DNA of 64,000 nucleotides. Origin: Andeanibacterium fulvum (GTDB lineage Bacteria > Pseudomonadota > Alphaproteobacteria > Sphingomonadales > Sphingomonadaceae). Below the pieces are notes generated by a model, which saw only the letters and a program-made list of their open reading frames with translations, did not search any database and had not been told where the DNA came from. The position numbers and the translations under genes are program-made. Each line of letters starts with the position of its first letter. Within the stretch, counting starts at the first letter, position 1. Below, one piece after another: positions 26,193 through 34,788 of the stretch. The stretch spans positions 531,613 through 595,612 of the forward strand of contig NZ_JBANRM010000003.1 of NCBI RefSeq assembly GCF_037154085.1, in the 5' to 3' direction.

Positions 26193-26737
26193 GCCGCCTC
26201 CCGCCGATTGCGCCGCGCCATGAAGGCCGCGATGGCGCCCTGCCCTTCGCGGATAATCCCGGCGCAGACCTGCGGATCGGTCTGGTAATAGCGCCCCCAT
26301 TCGGCCGCGGCGGCGCCCAGCCGTTCGGGCCGGGCGGGCGCGAGCACGATCAGCGGCACGCCGATGCGGGCGAAGATGCGGCGCAGCGGCGCGGTCAGGG
26401 TCGCGACGGCGATCTCGCTGCCTCCGGCAAGGTCGTTCGCGGCGGCGCCCCACAGCTCGATCATCGCCATGGCATTGTCTGCGGCGAAATTGCCGATCTC
26501 GACCACGTCGCTTCGCTCGATCCTGCGGCCGAGAGCGGCCTCGAGACAGGCCTCGACCGGGCAGTCCAGATAGGCTTCGAGAAACAGGCCAGCCTCATCG
26601 GCCCGCCGGTAGCCGAGCATCGCGCCCGTACCTCCGGAACCATGGGCGAGATAGTCGCGGAACGAGGGAGCCGGCCGGGCCCCGAAGACGTCCATATATC
26701 TGCGGCCGATTAGCGAAATGTCGGTGATCTGGGGCAT
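26189..26737 (-). CDS. Thermostable hemolysin-family protein (T_hemolysin)
   Basis: A 182-residue protein matching from memory the PF12261 pattern: FGARPAPSFRDYLA, AMLGYRRADEAGLFLEAYLDCPVEACLEAALGRRIERSDVVEIGNFA and a C-terminal acetyltransferase-like half. The family is named after a Vibrio hemolysin but has a GNAT-like fold, so an acyl-transfer role is plausible. ATG 26737 follows GAGGAG at good spacing; the longer frame upstream is not supported. It is the first gene of the operon and overlaps the ligase gene by four bases. The family name should not be taken as evidence of toxicity. Confidence 0.75.
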   Translation of the reverse strand: MPQITDISLIGRRYMDVFGARPAPSFRDYLAHGSGGTGAMLGYRRADEAGLFLEAYLDCPVEACLEAALGRRIERSDVVEIGNFAADNAMAMIELWGAAANDLAGGSEIAVATLTAPLRRIFARIGVPLIVLAPARPERLGAAAAEWGRYYQTDPQVCAGIIREGQGAIAAFMARRNRREAA

Positions 26738-26842
26738 CCATTGCTCCTCGCTGTCGAGGGCAAGACGCCGCCGCCGGACAACCTCCACAGTCCGGCGGGA
26801 CGCAAAAATGCCGCGGGGCGACTTGGGGCCGCTTGGGGCCGC

Positions 26843-28405
26843 TTAGTGCCCGGAAGTCGTGTCGATCGGCCCTTTAGGCTTGGGAGCGAGCCAGATCAGG
26901 GTTGCGGATGCAAAGAACACAAGCGCAATGATCGCAAAGATATTAAGCGTCGCCAACATCAGGCTCTGCCCTTCGACCAGATAGGAAAGATTGGCCACCG
27001 CGGCTTCGGGCGGTGCGCCCCCGGCAACCATCCCATCCACCACATCCTGCGCATGCGGCATGGCACCGGCCAGCTCGGTCTGGTTCGTGCGTGCGGCATT
27101 GCTCCACCCGGTCTGGGCAAGAGCGGCGGCAAAGGCGCCCGCCAGCGTGCGCATGAAGTTCGATACGCCCGCCGCATTGGCGGCCTCCTCCGGGTCCACA
27201 CTGGCCATGGCGAGCCCTGTAACGGGGATGAAGAACATCACCATGAACAGGCCCGAGGCCAGAGTGGGCCACGCCATCTGCCAGAAGGTGACATCGGGGG
27301 TAAAGCTCATGCGCCATACATGGATCGCGCCCAGCCCGATCAGGCCGAAACAGATAATCAGGCGAGCATCGATCCGCTCTACCGCCTTGCCCACCGCAGG
27401 CGCGCTCGCAATCGCCAGCAAGCCCATCATGCCTGTCGCCAGCCCGGCCCAGGTAGCGGTGTAGCCCATATTGGTCTGCAGCCAGAGCGGTATCAGCACC
27501 AGCGAGGCGAAGAAGGCCGCAAAGCCGGCGCTGTATGTGATCGCAGAAGCAGTGAAGCCGCGATGGCGGAAAATCCTCAGGTCGACGATGGGGTTGGGCT
27601 CGGTCAGTTCCCAGATCAGGAAGGCGAGGAAGCCGACCACCGCGACGATGGCGAGAATGACGATCTCGCTGGAGGCGAACCAGTCATGATTGCGCCCTTC
27701 GTCCAGCATGATCTGCAACGCGCCCACCCATACAATCAGCAGAACGAGGCCTACCACGTCGATCGAGGCACGCTCGCGCGGATCGGGCTGCCCGCGCAGC
27801 ATCGACCAGGCAATGAAGCCCCCGACCAGCGCGATGGGTACCTTCATATGGAAGATCCACGGCCAGCCGATGCTATCGCTGATGATCCCCCCAAGGATCG
27901 GGCCCGCGACCGGGGCGATCAAAGTCGTCATGGCCCAGATGATGGCAGCGATGGTCGCCTTCTGCGGCGGGAATATGCGCAGCAGCAGCATCTGGGACAG
28001 CGGCATGAGCGGCCCGCCGACAAGGCCCAGCAGCACTCGCCCCGCCAGCAACATGCCCAGCGAATGGGCAAGTCCGCAGAGCAGGGAGATGACGCCGAAC
28101 GCCAGGTAGCAGGTGATGAACACCCTTTGCGCGCCGAACCTTTTGGTCAGCCAGCCGGTCAGCGGAACCGTGATCGCCTCCGCCACGGCATAGGAAGTTA
28201 TGACCCAGGTGCCCTGACTGGCCGAAACGCCCAGCGATCCAGCAATGTTCGGCACCGAGACATTGGCGATGGTCGTATCGAGGACGACGAGGAAATTGCC
28301 GAAACCGATGGCCAGCGCGGCGATCAGCAGCCGCAAGCCGGTAAGCGGAACCGGGCCGGCGGGGGCCTGCCCCGCCGCCGATGGAGTGATCGCGGTGCTG
28401 GCCAT
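26843..28405 (-). CDS. emrB: DHA2-family MFS drug-efflux permease, EmrB-like
   Basis: A 520-residue inner-membrane antiporter with about 14 hydrophobic helices. Signature segments include FLVVLDTTIANVSVPNIAGSLG (the DHA2 motif with acidic residue in helix 1), GTWVITSYAVAEAITVPLTGWL and RVLLGLVGGPLMPLSQ. It would form a tripartite pump with the HlyD-type adaptor and NodT-type outer-membrane factor encoded immediately upstream. The gap to the adaptor gene is ten bases. It ends about 105 bases before the biosynthetic operon on the same strand, so read-through and export of that product are possible. Confidence 0.9.
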   Translation of the reverse strand: MASTAITPSAAGQAPAGPVPLTGLRLLIAALAIGFGNFLVVLDTTIANVSVPNIAGSLGVSASQGTWVITSYAVAEAITVPLTGWLTKRFGAQRVFITCYLAFGVISLLCGLAHSLGMLLAGRVLLGLVGGPLMPLSQMLLLRIFPPQKATIAAIIWAMTTLIAPVAGPILGGIISDSIGWPWIFHMKVPIALVGGFIAWSMLRGQPDPRERASIDVVGLVLLIVWVGALQIMLDEGRNHDWFASSEIVILAIVAVVGFLAFLIWELTEPNPIVDLRIFRHRGFTASAITYSAGFAAFFASLVLIPLWLQTNMGYTATWAGLATGMMGLLAIASAPAVGKAVERIDARLIICFGLIGLGAIHVWRMSFTPDVTFWQMAWPTLASGLFMVMFFIPVTGLAMASVDPEEAANAAGVSNFMRTLAGAFAAALAQTGWSNAARTNQTELAGAMPHAQDVVDGMVAGGAPPEAAVANLSYLVEGQSLMLATLNIFAIIALVFFASATLIWLAPKPKGPIDTTSGH

Positions 28406-28415
28406 GGGACCGGAC

Positions 28416-29582
28416 CTATTCGGAAACGTCGACGGTGACGTTCATGGACAGGCCGACCCGCAGCGGATGCCGGGCAAGTTCCTTGGGATCGAGCGCGATC
28501 CGGACAGGCAGCCGCTGGACCACCTTGATCCAGTTGCCGGTCGCGTTCTGCGCCGGGACGACGGAGAACGCAGCCCCGGTGCCACCCGAGAAACCCACGA
28601 CCTTGCCGTGATATTCAACATCGCTGCCATAGAGGTCCGAATGAAGAGTCACTGCCTGGCCCGGACGGACCTTGGCCAGTTGCACTTCCTTGAAGTTGGC
28701 ATCGACATAGGCCTGCTGCGTGGGGACAATCACCATCAGCACTGCACCCGGCTGGACGCGCTGCCCGATCTGGACCTGACGGCGCGTGACGACGCCATCC
28801 ACTGCCGCGCGGATCACTGTCCGTTCCAGATCGACCTTCGCCCTGTCACGGCGCGCACGGGCTGCTGCCACTTCGGGATTGGTCTCGATGGTCGAATTCT
28901 CGATCAGCGCGGAATTGGCACGCTGCTGGCTTGCTGCCGCAGACTGGTTCGCCGCCGCCAGTGCCTGTTCGGCTTCCGCCGAGCGCAGATTGGCCGAGGC
29001 GATGTTGAACGCATTGCGGGCAATGGTCAGTTCCTCGCCCGATACCGAGCCGGAAGCGGCCAGAGCTTCGCGCCGTTCGAGATCGATCCGGGCCTTGTCG
29101 AGATCAGCCCGGCGGGAGGCGAGCCGGGCGGCTGCCTGAGCCCGCTCGGCACCGCGTGCAGCCACCTGCGAGGCAAGCCCGCTATCGGTAGCCACGATGC
29201 CGCGCACTCGGCGTTCTGCCGCCTGCAGGGCAGCCTCGGCTTCGGCCAGAGCCAGCCTTGCATCGGTGTCGTCGAGTCGGACGAGCACATCGCCCCGCTT
29301 GACCGCCTGCGTATCCTGCACCGTCACTGCGACCACCGGCCCGGCAACCAGCGGAGTAACCTGCGCCACATCCGCCCCGACATAGGCATTGTCGGTCGAA
29401 ACATAGCGCGAGGCAAAAACGGAATCGTAAGCCAAGTAGAGCCCGCCCAACACCGCAACGCCCGCTGCAAGCGCCAAGAAGAGCCGCTTGCGCTTGCCCT
29501 TGCGCGCGGTTTCCTCAGCTGGGCTTTCTTCCTCGGTCGTGGTGTAGACGTCATGCTCGACGACATGGGTGATCTTGGTCAT
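28416..29582 (-). CDS. emrA: HlyD/EmrA-family periplasmic adaptor
   Basis: A 388-residue membrane-fusion protein: cytoplasmic N-terminus, one membrane helix (LFLALAAGVAVLGGLYLAY), the characteristic STDNAYVGADVAQVTPLVAGPV lipoyl half, a long coiled coil rich in Ala/Glu/Arg (about residues 105-235), and the second lipoyl half ERTVIRAAVDGVVTRRQVQIGQ. It would connect EmrB with the NodT-type channel. Gene order outer-membrane factor, adaptor, permease is consistent with one transcript. Confidence 0.92.
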   Translation of the reverse strand: MTKITHVVEHDVYTTTEEESPAEETARKGKRKRLFLALAAGVAVLGGLYLAYDSVFASRYVSTDNAYVGADVAQVTPLVAGPVVAVTVQDTQAVKRGDVLVRLDDTDARLALAEAEAALQAAERRVRGIVATDSGLASQVAARGAERAQAAARLASRRADLDKARIDLERREALAASGSVSGEELTIARNAFNIASANLRSAEAEQALAAANQSAAASQQRANSALIENSTIETNPEVAAARARRDRAKVDLERTVIRAAVDGVVTRRQVQIGQRVQPGAVLMVIVPTQQAYVDANFKEVQLAKVRPGQAVTLHSDLYGSDVEYHGKVVGFSGGTGAAFSVVPAQNATGNWIKVVQRLPVRIALDPKELARHPLRVGLSMNVTVDVSE

Positions 29583-29595
29583 CTGCTTTCCCCAA

Positions 29596-31026
29596 TCAGG
29601 AACGGTAGCCGCCGCCGAGCGCGCGGATCAGTGCGATATCGAGAGCGAAGGCACGGGTCTGGAGAACGGCCACTCCGCGCCGCGCCGCGATCAGCGCATC
29701 TTCCGCGGCAAGCACGTCGAGATAGGTCGCAAGACCCCCGCGATAACGATTGTTGGCAACGGTCCATGCGGCCTCTGCCGCCTGTTCCGCCTGGGCTGCG
29801 AGGCGCAGCCTTTCCTCTAGCGAGCGTTGGCTGGTGGCAGCATCGGCGACCTCGCGCAGCGCCTGCACCAAGGTCCCGTCGTACTGGGCGACAGCGGCCG
29901 AGTAATCGGCCTCCGCAGCGCGATACTGGCCATTAAGCCGCCCACCGTCGAAGATCGGCAGGCTGATCGCCGGGCCGGCGGTCCCGAATTCGGAGCCGGA
30001 CTTGAACACGTCCCCGATGCCAAGTGCCTGAAAACCGATCAACCCGGCCAGATTGACGTTGGGATAAAAGGCGGCACGCGCGCTCTTGATCCGGCTAGCC
30101 GCCGCCTCTGCGCGCAAACGGGCCGCGACGATATCCGGCCGCCTGCCGATCAATTCAGCAGGCAGTTCGGCAGGCAGGGAGAAATCGCCATGCGCGGCAG
30201 GAGTGGTCCGCCCGATCGCAAGGCCGCGGTCCGGCCCGGCGCCCATGAGCGCGGCAATACGGTTGCATGTGATCGCCAGCGCCTCGTCGAGAGCGGCAAG
30301 ATCGCCCTTTGCCCCGGCCAGGTTCGCCACTGCACGATCTACGGCGCCCTGATTTTCCAGCCCTTCCGCCTTGCGCTGACTCATCAGGTCCAGAGTGAGG
30401 GCCCGCACGGCGACCGCACGCTCGGCAGAAGCGCGTTCGGCTTCCAGCCCCGCCATATCGGCATAGGCAGAGGCGATGCCTGCCGAAACCGCGAGCCTTG
30501 CCGAAGCGGCTTCGGCCCCGGCAGCTTCCGCGTCAGAAAGTGCGGCCGCCAGCGCCGACCGGTTGCGGCCCCAGAAATCCAGTTCCCAGTTGAGCCCCAG
30601 ACTGGCCTGTCCGTAATCCGGCCAGCCTTGAGGAGCGACTTCCTTCGGGAACAGGTAATTGTAGCTCTGCTTCGTAACGCCGCCCTCTGCGGCGAGCGTG
30701 GCGGTCGGCAGCATCCGGCTGCGCGCCTGCCGAACGAGCGCCTCCGCCCGGTCGAACCGGGCTTGGGCGACGCGCAGATCGGTGGCACCGGCCAGCCCTT
30801 CCTCGATCAGGGCCGAAAGCTGCGAATCCCCCAGCCCTTCCCACCAGCGATCCGAGGGCCATGCACCGGCCGGCGCGGCAAGACTGCGCGTGGCGGCCAG
30901 GCTGTCCGGCACGGCTGGCGCCGGCAGATCCGCTGCATGAGGCGGTGTGACGCAGCCCGCCAGCAGCAGGGCACCGGCAAGCACCCCGAGTTGCCGGCCC
31001 GGCGCGCAAAAATCCCATCGAATCAT
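29596..31026 (-). CDS. NodT-family outer-membrane efflux lipoprotein
   Basis: A 476-residue TolC-like channel. The signal peptide ends in a lipobox (LAGALLLAGC), so the protein is a lipoprotein. Two OEP repeats are visible (LRVAQARFDRAEALVRQARSRMLPTATL, and RPDIVAARLRAEAAASRIKSARAAFYPNVNLAGLIGFQ with the usual AFYPxxxL pattern). ATG 31026 is chosen; GTG 31038 is four codons longer. It is the first gene of the efflux operon and divergent from the TetR regulator, sharing a promoter region with a palindromic operator. Confidence 0.9.
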   Translation of the reverse strand: MIRWDFCAPGRQLGVLAGALLLAGCVTPPHAADLPAPAVPDSLAATRSLAAPAGAWPSDRWWEGLGDSQLSALIEEGLAGATDLRVAQARFDRAEALVRQARSRMLPTATLAAEGGVTKQSYNYLFPKEVAPQGWPDYGQASLGLNWELDFWGRNRSALAAALSDAEAAGAEAASARLAVSAGIASAYADMAGLEAERASAERAVAVRALTLDLMSQRKAEGLENQGAVDRAVANLAGAKGDLAALDEALAITCNRIAALMGAGPDRGLAIGRTTPAAHGDFSLPAELPAELIGRRPDIVAARLRAEAAASRIKSARAAFYPNVNLAGLIGFQALGIGDVFKSGSEFGTAGPAISLPIFDGGRLNGQYRAAEADYSAAVAQYDGTLVQALREVADAATSQRSLEERLRLAAQAEQAAEAAWTVANNRYRGGLATYLDVLAAEDALIAARRGVAVLQTRAFALDIALIRALGGGYRS

Positions 31027-31043
31027 GATCGAGCTCACATAAC

Positions 31044-31059
31044 TGAACCGTACAGTTCA
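31044..31059. promoter_or_regulatory. TetR operator candidate
   Basis: TGAACCGTACAGTTCA is a near-perfect palindrome placed just upstream of the efflux operon start. A degenerate copy (ACTGTACATGCTGGTTCAG, 31092-31110) lies just before the TetR gene. Position and symmetry fit autoregulation and repression of the efflux operon by the divergent TetR protein. Confidence 0.6.
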
Positions 31060-31127
31060 ATTATGGAAAGCGACTTGTCAGTCAAGTCAAAACTGTACAT
31101 GCTGGTTCAGAAAAGGAGAGGCGCGAG

Positions 31128-31727
31128 ATGCGTGTAAGGACGGACGATCGCCGCCGGGCGATCCTCGAAGCGGCAAAGGACATCTTTCGCGAAGTCGGGT
31201 TCGAGCGGGCAAGCATGGCGGCGATCTCGGCCAGGGTCGGCGGATCGAAGGCCACGCTGTACGGCTACTTCAAATCGAAGGAAGAACTGTTCGCGGCGGC
31301 CATGATCGACGCACTGGAGGAACAGGGCCAGGAATTGCTGGACCTGCTCAACACGTCCCGACCAGATGTGGAGGAAGTGCTCCACCGCTTCGGCATCGCC
31401 TATCTGCGACTGCTGACCTCGCCCGATGCACTTGCGATAACGCGCACTGCCCTTGCCGAAAGCCCGGGCCGGGAGAAACTGGGCGAGCATCTCTACGCGC
31501 TGGGCCCGCAGCGCGGTCTGGACGCGATCACCGATTACATGCGAACGCTGGGCGAGAGAGGCGAACTGGAGATCAGCGATCCTGTGATCGCCGCGCACCA
31601 GTTCAAGGCACTGCTGGAAGCCGGGATCATGGAGCCCCTTCTCTTCGGCGCCCCTCCTGCCTTCCCGGCAGACAAATGCATCTCGGCGGCGATCTCGACC
31701 TTCCTGAAGGCCTATCGCCGGAATTAG
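31128..31727 (+). CDS. TetR/AcrR-family repressor
   Basis: A 199-residue regulator. The N-terminal HTH is typical (RAILEAAKDIFREVGFERASMAAISARVGGSKATLYGYFKSKEELF), followed by a helical ligand-binding domain with an AefR-like C-terminus (TFLKAYRRN). AAGGAG lies upstream of ATG 31128. It is divergent from the NodT-HlyD-MFS operon with a palindrome in between, so it most likely represses that pump until an inducer binds. Confidence 0.9.
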   Translation: MRVRTDDRRRAILEAAKDIFREVGFERASMAAISARVGGSKATLYGYFKSKEELFAAAMIDALEEQGQELLDLLNTSRPDVEEVLHRFGIAYLRLLTSPDALAITRTALAESPGREKLGEHLYALGPQRGLDAITDYMRTLGERGELEISDPVIAAHQFKALLEAGIMEPLLFGAPPAFPADKCISAAISTFLKAYRRN

Positions 31728-31781
31728 CGGCTTGGAGGGCGACGAGCCACACTGAGCCGCCAATGCCGGAGATCCCCCGCA

Positions 31782-32174
31782 TCAATCGGGATTGACGAGA
31801 TAAGCGATGACATTGGCGCGATCCGCCGGCTTCGCCAGCCCCTTGAACTTCATGATGCCGCCGGGAACCACCGCCTTGGGGTTGGCGAGATAGGCAGCGA
31901 TCTTGTCCGGGGTCCACACGATGCCGGAGGCCTTCATCTGTGCCGAGTAGGAAAAGCCGGATATGGTCCCCGCCTTCCGCCCGATTACCCTGTAAAGCGA
32001 AGGCCCCTTCTTGTTCGTCCCCCTTGGCGAGACGGAATGACAATCCGAACAATAGCTGTCGAAGACATCGCCGCCGGCATCCGCATCGCCCGCCGGCTGG
32101 GACCGGGCGGGCATCGATATGCCGAACCCTGCCAGGACCAGAGCCAATGCCATGACTGTTGCTGTCTTTCGCAT
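31782..32174 (-). CDS. Small c-type cytochrome
   Basis: A 130-residue periplasmic cytochrome c of the class I/c2 type. After the signal peptide (ending SMPARS) come heme motif CSDCH, a conserved KGPSLYRVIGRKAG segment, and candidate Met ligand in GGIMKFKG. The last helix (RANVIAYLVNPD) is characteristic. ATG 32174 has GGAGG eight bases upstream. It follows the heme-barrel gene by 19 bases and is probably its electron partner. Confidence 0.88.
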   Translation of the reverse strand: MRKTATVMALALVLAGFGISMPARSQPAGDADAGGDVFDSYCSDCHSVSPRGTNKKGPSLYRVIGRKAGTISGFSYSAQMKASGIVWTPDKIAAYLANPKAVVPGGIMKFKGLAKPADRANVIAYLVNPD

Positions 32175-32193
32175 GGGAATTACCTCCATCGGC

Positions 32194-33537
32194 TCAGAAC
32201 GCCGTCCACACGAAGGCCGTGAGGGTATTGTTGTCACTGGCAGCGCGGCCCGAGCCGTCATAGTCCTGACTGGCGCCATTGAACTTTGTGTAGCCACGAT
32301 ATTGCAGGCCCAGCCGCAGGTTGGCGAAGGTGGACTGGCCCTCGCCTCCCCAGGGGGAATAGTCGGCCTGGACAATATAGCCGGTCGTGTCAGGCTTGCC
32401 CGTGCGGCTGCCCTCTTCGGCGGCCGGAGCGAACAGATCCGCATCGCGCGTGCCGGTAGTGCTGAAACCGCCCAGCGTCAGGCCGAAGTGCTTCTTGTAA
32501 TACCAGCTCACATCGCCCGAAATCGTGTCGAGACTGTGCTTCGCCAGGCTGGTTTCCCCCGCAAAGACGGCATGATCCAGCGTCTGGTTCTCGTGGATGT
32601 AGGAGGCATTGACGCTGACGATATTCTGGCGGTTACCCAGGAACTGGTAGGTCGCGTCGACGCCGACATCGCTATATTTGTCCGTCGGGCCACCATCGCG
32701 ATCCGGATTGAGATGCGCGCTCATCCCGATCAGGCCGATCGACGCATTGGAACGGCCGAAATCCTTCGCATAGGCAAGGCGCCAATAGGGCGCGACGCCG
32801 CTGAGGCTGCCTGCTTCGGCTCCGATACCGAGGGAGCCGAGCAGCGAGGGTTGGAGCGACCTGTAGCCACCGGCCTCGGCATAGAGCCCGTCGGCAAGCG
32901 AGAGAAAGGCCGTGGCACCCACCGCCTGATGCTCGATCCCGCCCTGCAGCAGCGGTGCAGCGGCGCTTTCGAAACCGAGGTCCGAACTCGTGTAGGGGAA
33001 GCTCCAGGCGCCGACCGAATTGAACGGATCCGACAAGGTCGGGTTATTGTTGATATCGATGCCGATTACCGCATCCGCGCCCGCAATCTTCACCGGGTGG
33101 GCATAGCGGACCTCGGCATGGTCCAATGCAGTTGCGCGATCCACTTCCGAATAGGTCGTCTGGACGAAAGTCCCCAAGCCCTTGGCCAGGCGGCCGGCCA
33201 GGAAGACAGAGGCTTCCTGCAGGGCCACATTGTCATTGCGCCCGTCATGGCCGGAAATCACGTCCGCCCGATCTTTCGCGGTGTGAGTAAAATTGGCGAC
33301 CGCCATGCCTGAAAGCGGGATCTTCGTAGTTCCGTCTGAGAAGCCATTGATCTTGAAATCGCGCCCGTGCGGGGTGAGTTGCGGCCCGAAGCCGCCGACA
33401 TGGCAGGCAGCGCAGTCCTCGCCGGTCTGGCGTGCGTAAGAAGGCAGCGCACGAGCCGGATCGGGCGCTAGCCAGCCCGGGCTCATCAAGGCCGCAGCAA
33501 GCAGGGCACTGGCACCGCCAAGCAGATAATACCGCAT
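32194..33537 (-). CDS. Monoheme cytochrome c fused to an outer-membrane beta-barrel
   Basis: A 447-residue exported protein. Right after the signal peptide it has SYARQTGEDCAACH (heme motif at residues 42-46) and the PQLTPHGRDFKINGF pattern that I know from cytochrome-like outer-membrane proteins. The remaining 380 residues look like amphipathic beta strands ending in LTAFVWTAF with terminal Phe. ATG 33537 follows GAGGGG. A heme attached to a barrel suggests electron transfer across or at the outer membrane; the donor may be the downstream cytochrome c. No function is established by the sequence. Confidence 0.7.
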   Translation of the reverse strand: MRYYLLGGASALLAAALMSPGWLAPDPARALPSYARQTGEDCAACHVGGFGPQLTPHGRDFKINGFSDGTTKIPLSGMAVANFTHTAKDRADVISGHDGRNDNVALQEASVFLAGRLAKGLGTFVQTTYSEVDRATALDHAEVRYAHPVKIAGADAVIGIDINNNPTLSDPFNSVGAWSFPYTSSDLGFESAAAPLLQGGIEHQAVGATAFLSLADGLYAEAGGYRSLQPSLLGSLGIGAEAGSLSGVAPYWRLAYAKDFGRSNASIGLIGMSAHLNPDRDGGPTDKYSDVGVDATYQFLGNRQNIVSVNASYIHENQTLDHAVFAGETSLAKHSLDTISGDVSWYYKKHFGLTLGGFSTTGTRDADLFAPAAEEGSRTGKPDTTGYIVQADYSPWGGEGQSTFANLRLGLQYRGYTKFNGASQDYDGSGRAASDNNTLTAFVWTAF

Positions 33538-33569
33538 ATAATTCCCCTCATGAGAGCTCTCACTATTGC

Positions 33570-33656
33570 GGCAGACGCCGCCGGGTAGAGCCCTCCCCAG
33601 TCGCACGGAAAATTTTTTCGAGCGGCTGGGGAAGATGGAAAACGGCGGCGTCTGCC
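33570..33656. promoter_or_regulatory. Nested inverted repeats in a divergent promoter region
   Basis: GGCAGACGCCGCC (33570-33582) recurs as a perfect 13-bp inverse copy at 33644-33656. Inside lie CCCCAG and CTGGGG, and in the centre an AAAATTTTTT tract. The element occupies the space between the heme-barrel gene (minus) and the b561 gene (plus). It may be a paired operator allowing DNA looping, or a cruciform-forming site. Confidence 0.6.
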
Positions 33657-33681
33657 CATTGGAAAATCAGGGAGTATCCGA

Positions 33682-34215
33682 ATGACGAAGGGGCATGCGC
33701 TGCGTGTGGCGTTTCACTGGATCAGCGCCGTGCTGATCGCCGCGGTTTTCGCAATCGGCTTTGCCCATGAAGGGATGGAGGATGCGGACAGTCGCCTGTT
33801 CTGGCTAGACATGCACAGGGCAATCGGCCTTGCCATCCTGGCATTCGCGGCGCTGCGCCTGCTGTTTCGCGTGGCAGTGCGTTTTGAGCGCCTACACGAA
33901 ACCAGTCCACTGCTGCGCCTTACGGCGGGCGCTTCCCATATCGCGCTCTATGCGGCCATGCTGGCCATGCCTCTGCTCGGCTGGGCGCAATCGAGCGCCA
34001 AGATGCGCAAGTTCAAGCTGTTCGGCATCAAGCTGCCCGCACTGGTAAGGCATGACAGCGATCTGGCAGACAGGATCGGCGAGTGGCACGAGCAACTCGC
34101 CTGGGTATTGTTGGGGCTCATCTGTCTGCATGCAGCGGCAGCGCTTTATCACCACTTCATCCGGCGCGACGGCGTGCTCCTGAATATGCTGCGCTTCCGC
34201 CCGACGCTTCCCTGA
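33682..34215 (+). CDS. Cytochrome b561
   Basis: A 177-residue four-helix diheme cytochrome of the inner membrane. Histidines that could bind heme occur in VAFHWISA (H12), LDMHRAIGL, GASHIALYAAM and CLHAAAALYHHF. It is divergent from the heme-barrel and cytochrome c genes, so together they could pass electrons from the quinone pool to the periplasm or the reverse. The next gene begins directly after its TGA. Confidence 0.88.
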   Translation: MTKGHALRVAFHWISAVLIAAVFAIGFAHEGMEDADSRLFWLDMHRAIGLAILAFAALRLLFRVAVRFERLHETSPLLRLTAGASHIALYAAMLAMPLLGWAQSSAKMRKFKLFGIKLPALVRHDSDLADRIGEWHEQLAWVLLGLICLHAAAALYHHFIRRDGVLLNMLRFRPTLP

Positions 34216-34605
34216 GTGCGGAACATCGTACCTCGAACCCGCGCTCGGCGAACGATATTGCGCGTGTTGGCAGGCGGGCTCTGTGCGCTCGCCATATTCG
34301 CCGCCCTGCCTCACTGGATGGCGGAGCGCGCTGCCCTTGCCGCACGACAGGAAGGTCTGCTTGGCAGGATCGCAGGGGCGAAGCTGGTTTACCGCAATGC
34401 CACGCTTGGCGATGCCATTGACGATATCAACGGCTATTCCGAGCTTCGCCTGGTAACACCGCCGCAATTACGCCGCAGGGCCTATACGGGCGAACTGCCG
34501 GGTCCGCCCGAGGCGATGCCCGCCGCCCGCCAATTAGCCGGACAGACCGGACTAAAGCTTGTCCGGGCAGGCCCGCATTGGGCTCTCGTTCCACCGCCGG
34601 ACTGA
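34216..34605 (+). CDS. Membrane-anchored FecR/STN-like C-terminal domain protein
   Basis: A 129-residue protein with one membrane helix (VLAGGLCALAIFAAL) and a C-terminal part that reads like the DUF4974/STN portion of FecR proteins (YRNATLGDAIDDINGYSELRLVTPPQLRRRAYTGELPG, QTGLKLVRAGPHWALV). It has no sigma-binding helices and no FecR core. GTG 34216 abuts the TGA of the b561 gene, implying translational coupling. It may be a stand-alone signalling or scaffold domain; the partner is unknown. Confidence 0.6.
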   Translation: MRNIVPRTRARRTILRVLAGGLCALAIFAALPHWMAERAALAARQEGLLGRIAGAKLVYRNATLGDAIDDINGYSELRLVTPPQLRRRAYTGELPGPPEAMPAARQLAGQTGLKLVRAGPHWALVPPPD

Positions 34606-34727
34606 CGCCCTCGAACAGCCTGACCAAAGGCCCAGGCAAGGGCATCCATTATCCCGCCAACTTTTCCTTCACCCTAAACTCTACCAATTTAATCGACAAA
34701 ATCCCTCACCTCATCTAACTCTGATTT

Positions 34728-34746
34728 CCCTATCGACTCGATAGGG
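34728..34746. promoter_or_regulatory. Rrf2-type operator candidate, site 1 (perfect palindrome)
   Basis: CCCTATCGACTCGATAGGG is a perfect 19-bp palindrome 42 bases upstream of the serine hydrolase-cysteine synthase operon. It aligns base for base with the elements at 37655-37673 and 49364-49382, which overlap promoters of sulfur-scavenging units. The Rrf2 protein encoded at 37080 is the probable binder. Confidence 0.6.
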
Positions 34747-34788
34747 ATAAATCGTCAGCCGTGAGGCCAGACTCAGAGGAGCTAGATT

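Noticed and set aside
26815..26842. Tandem CTTGGGGCCG repeat after the MFS gene
   Set aside because: Only two short copies; no clear structural or regulatory meaning.
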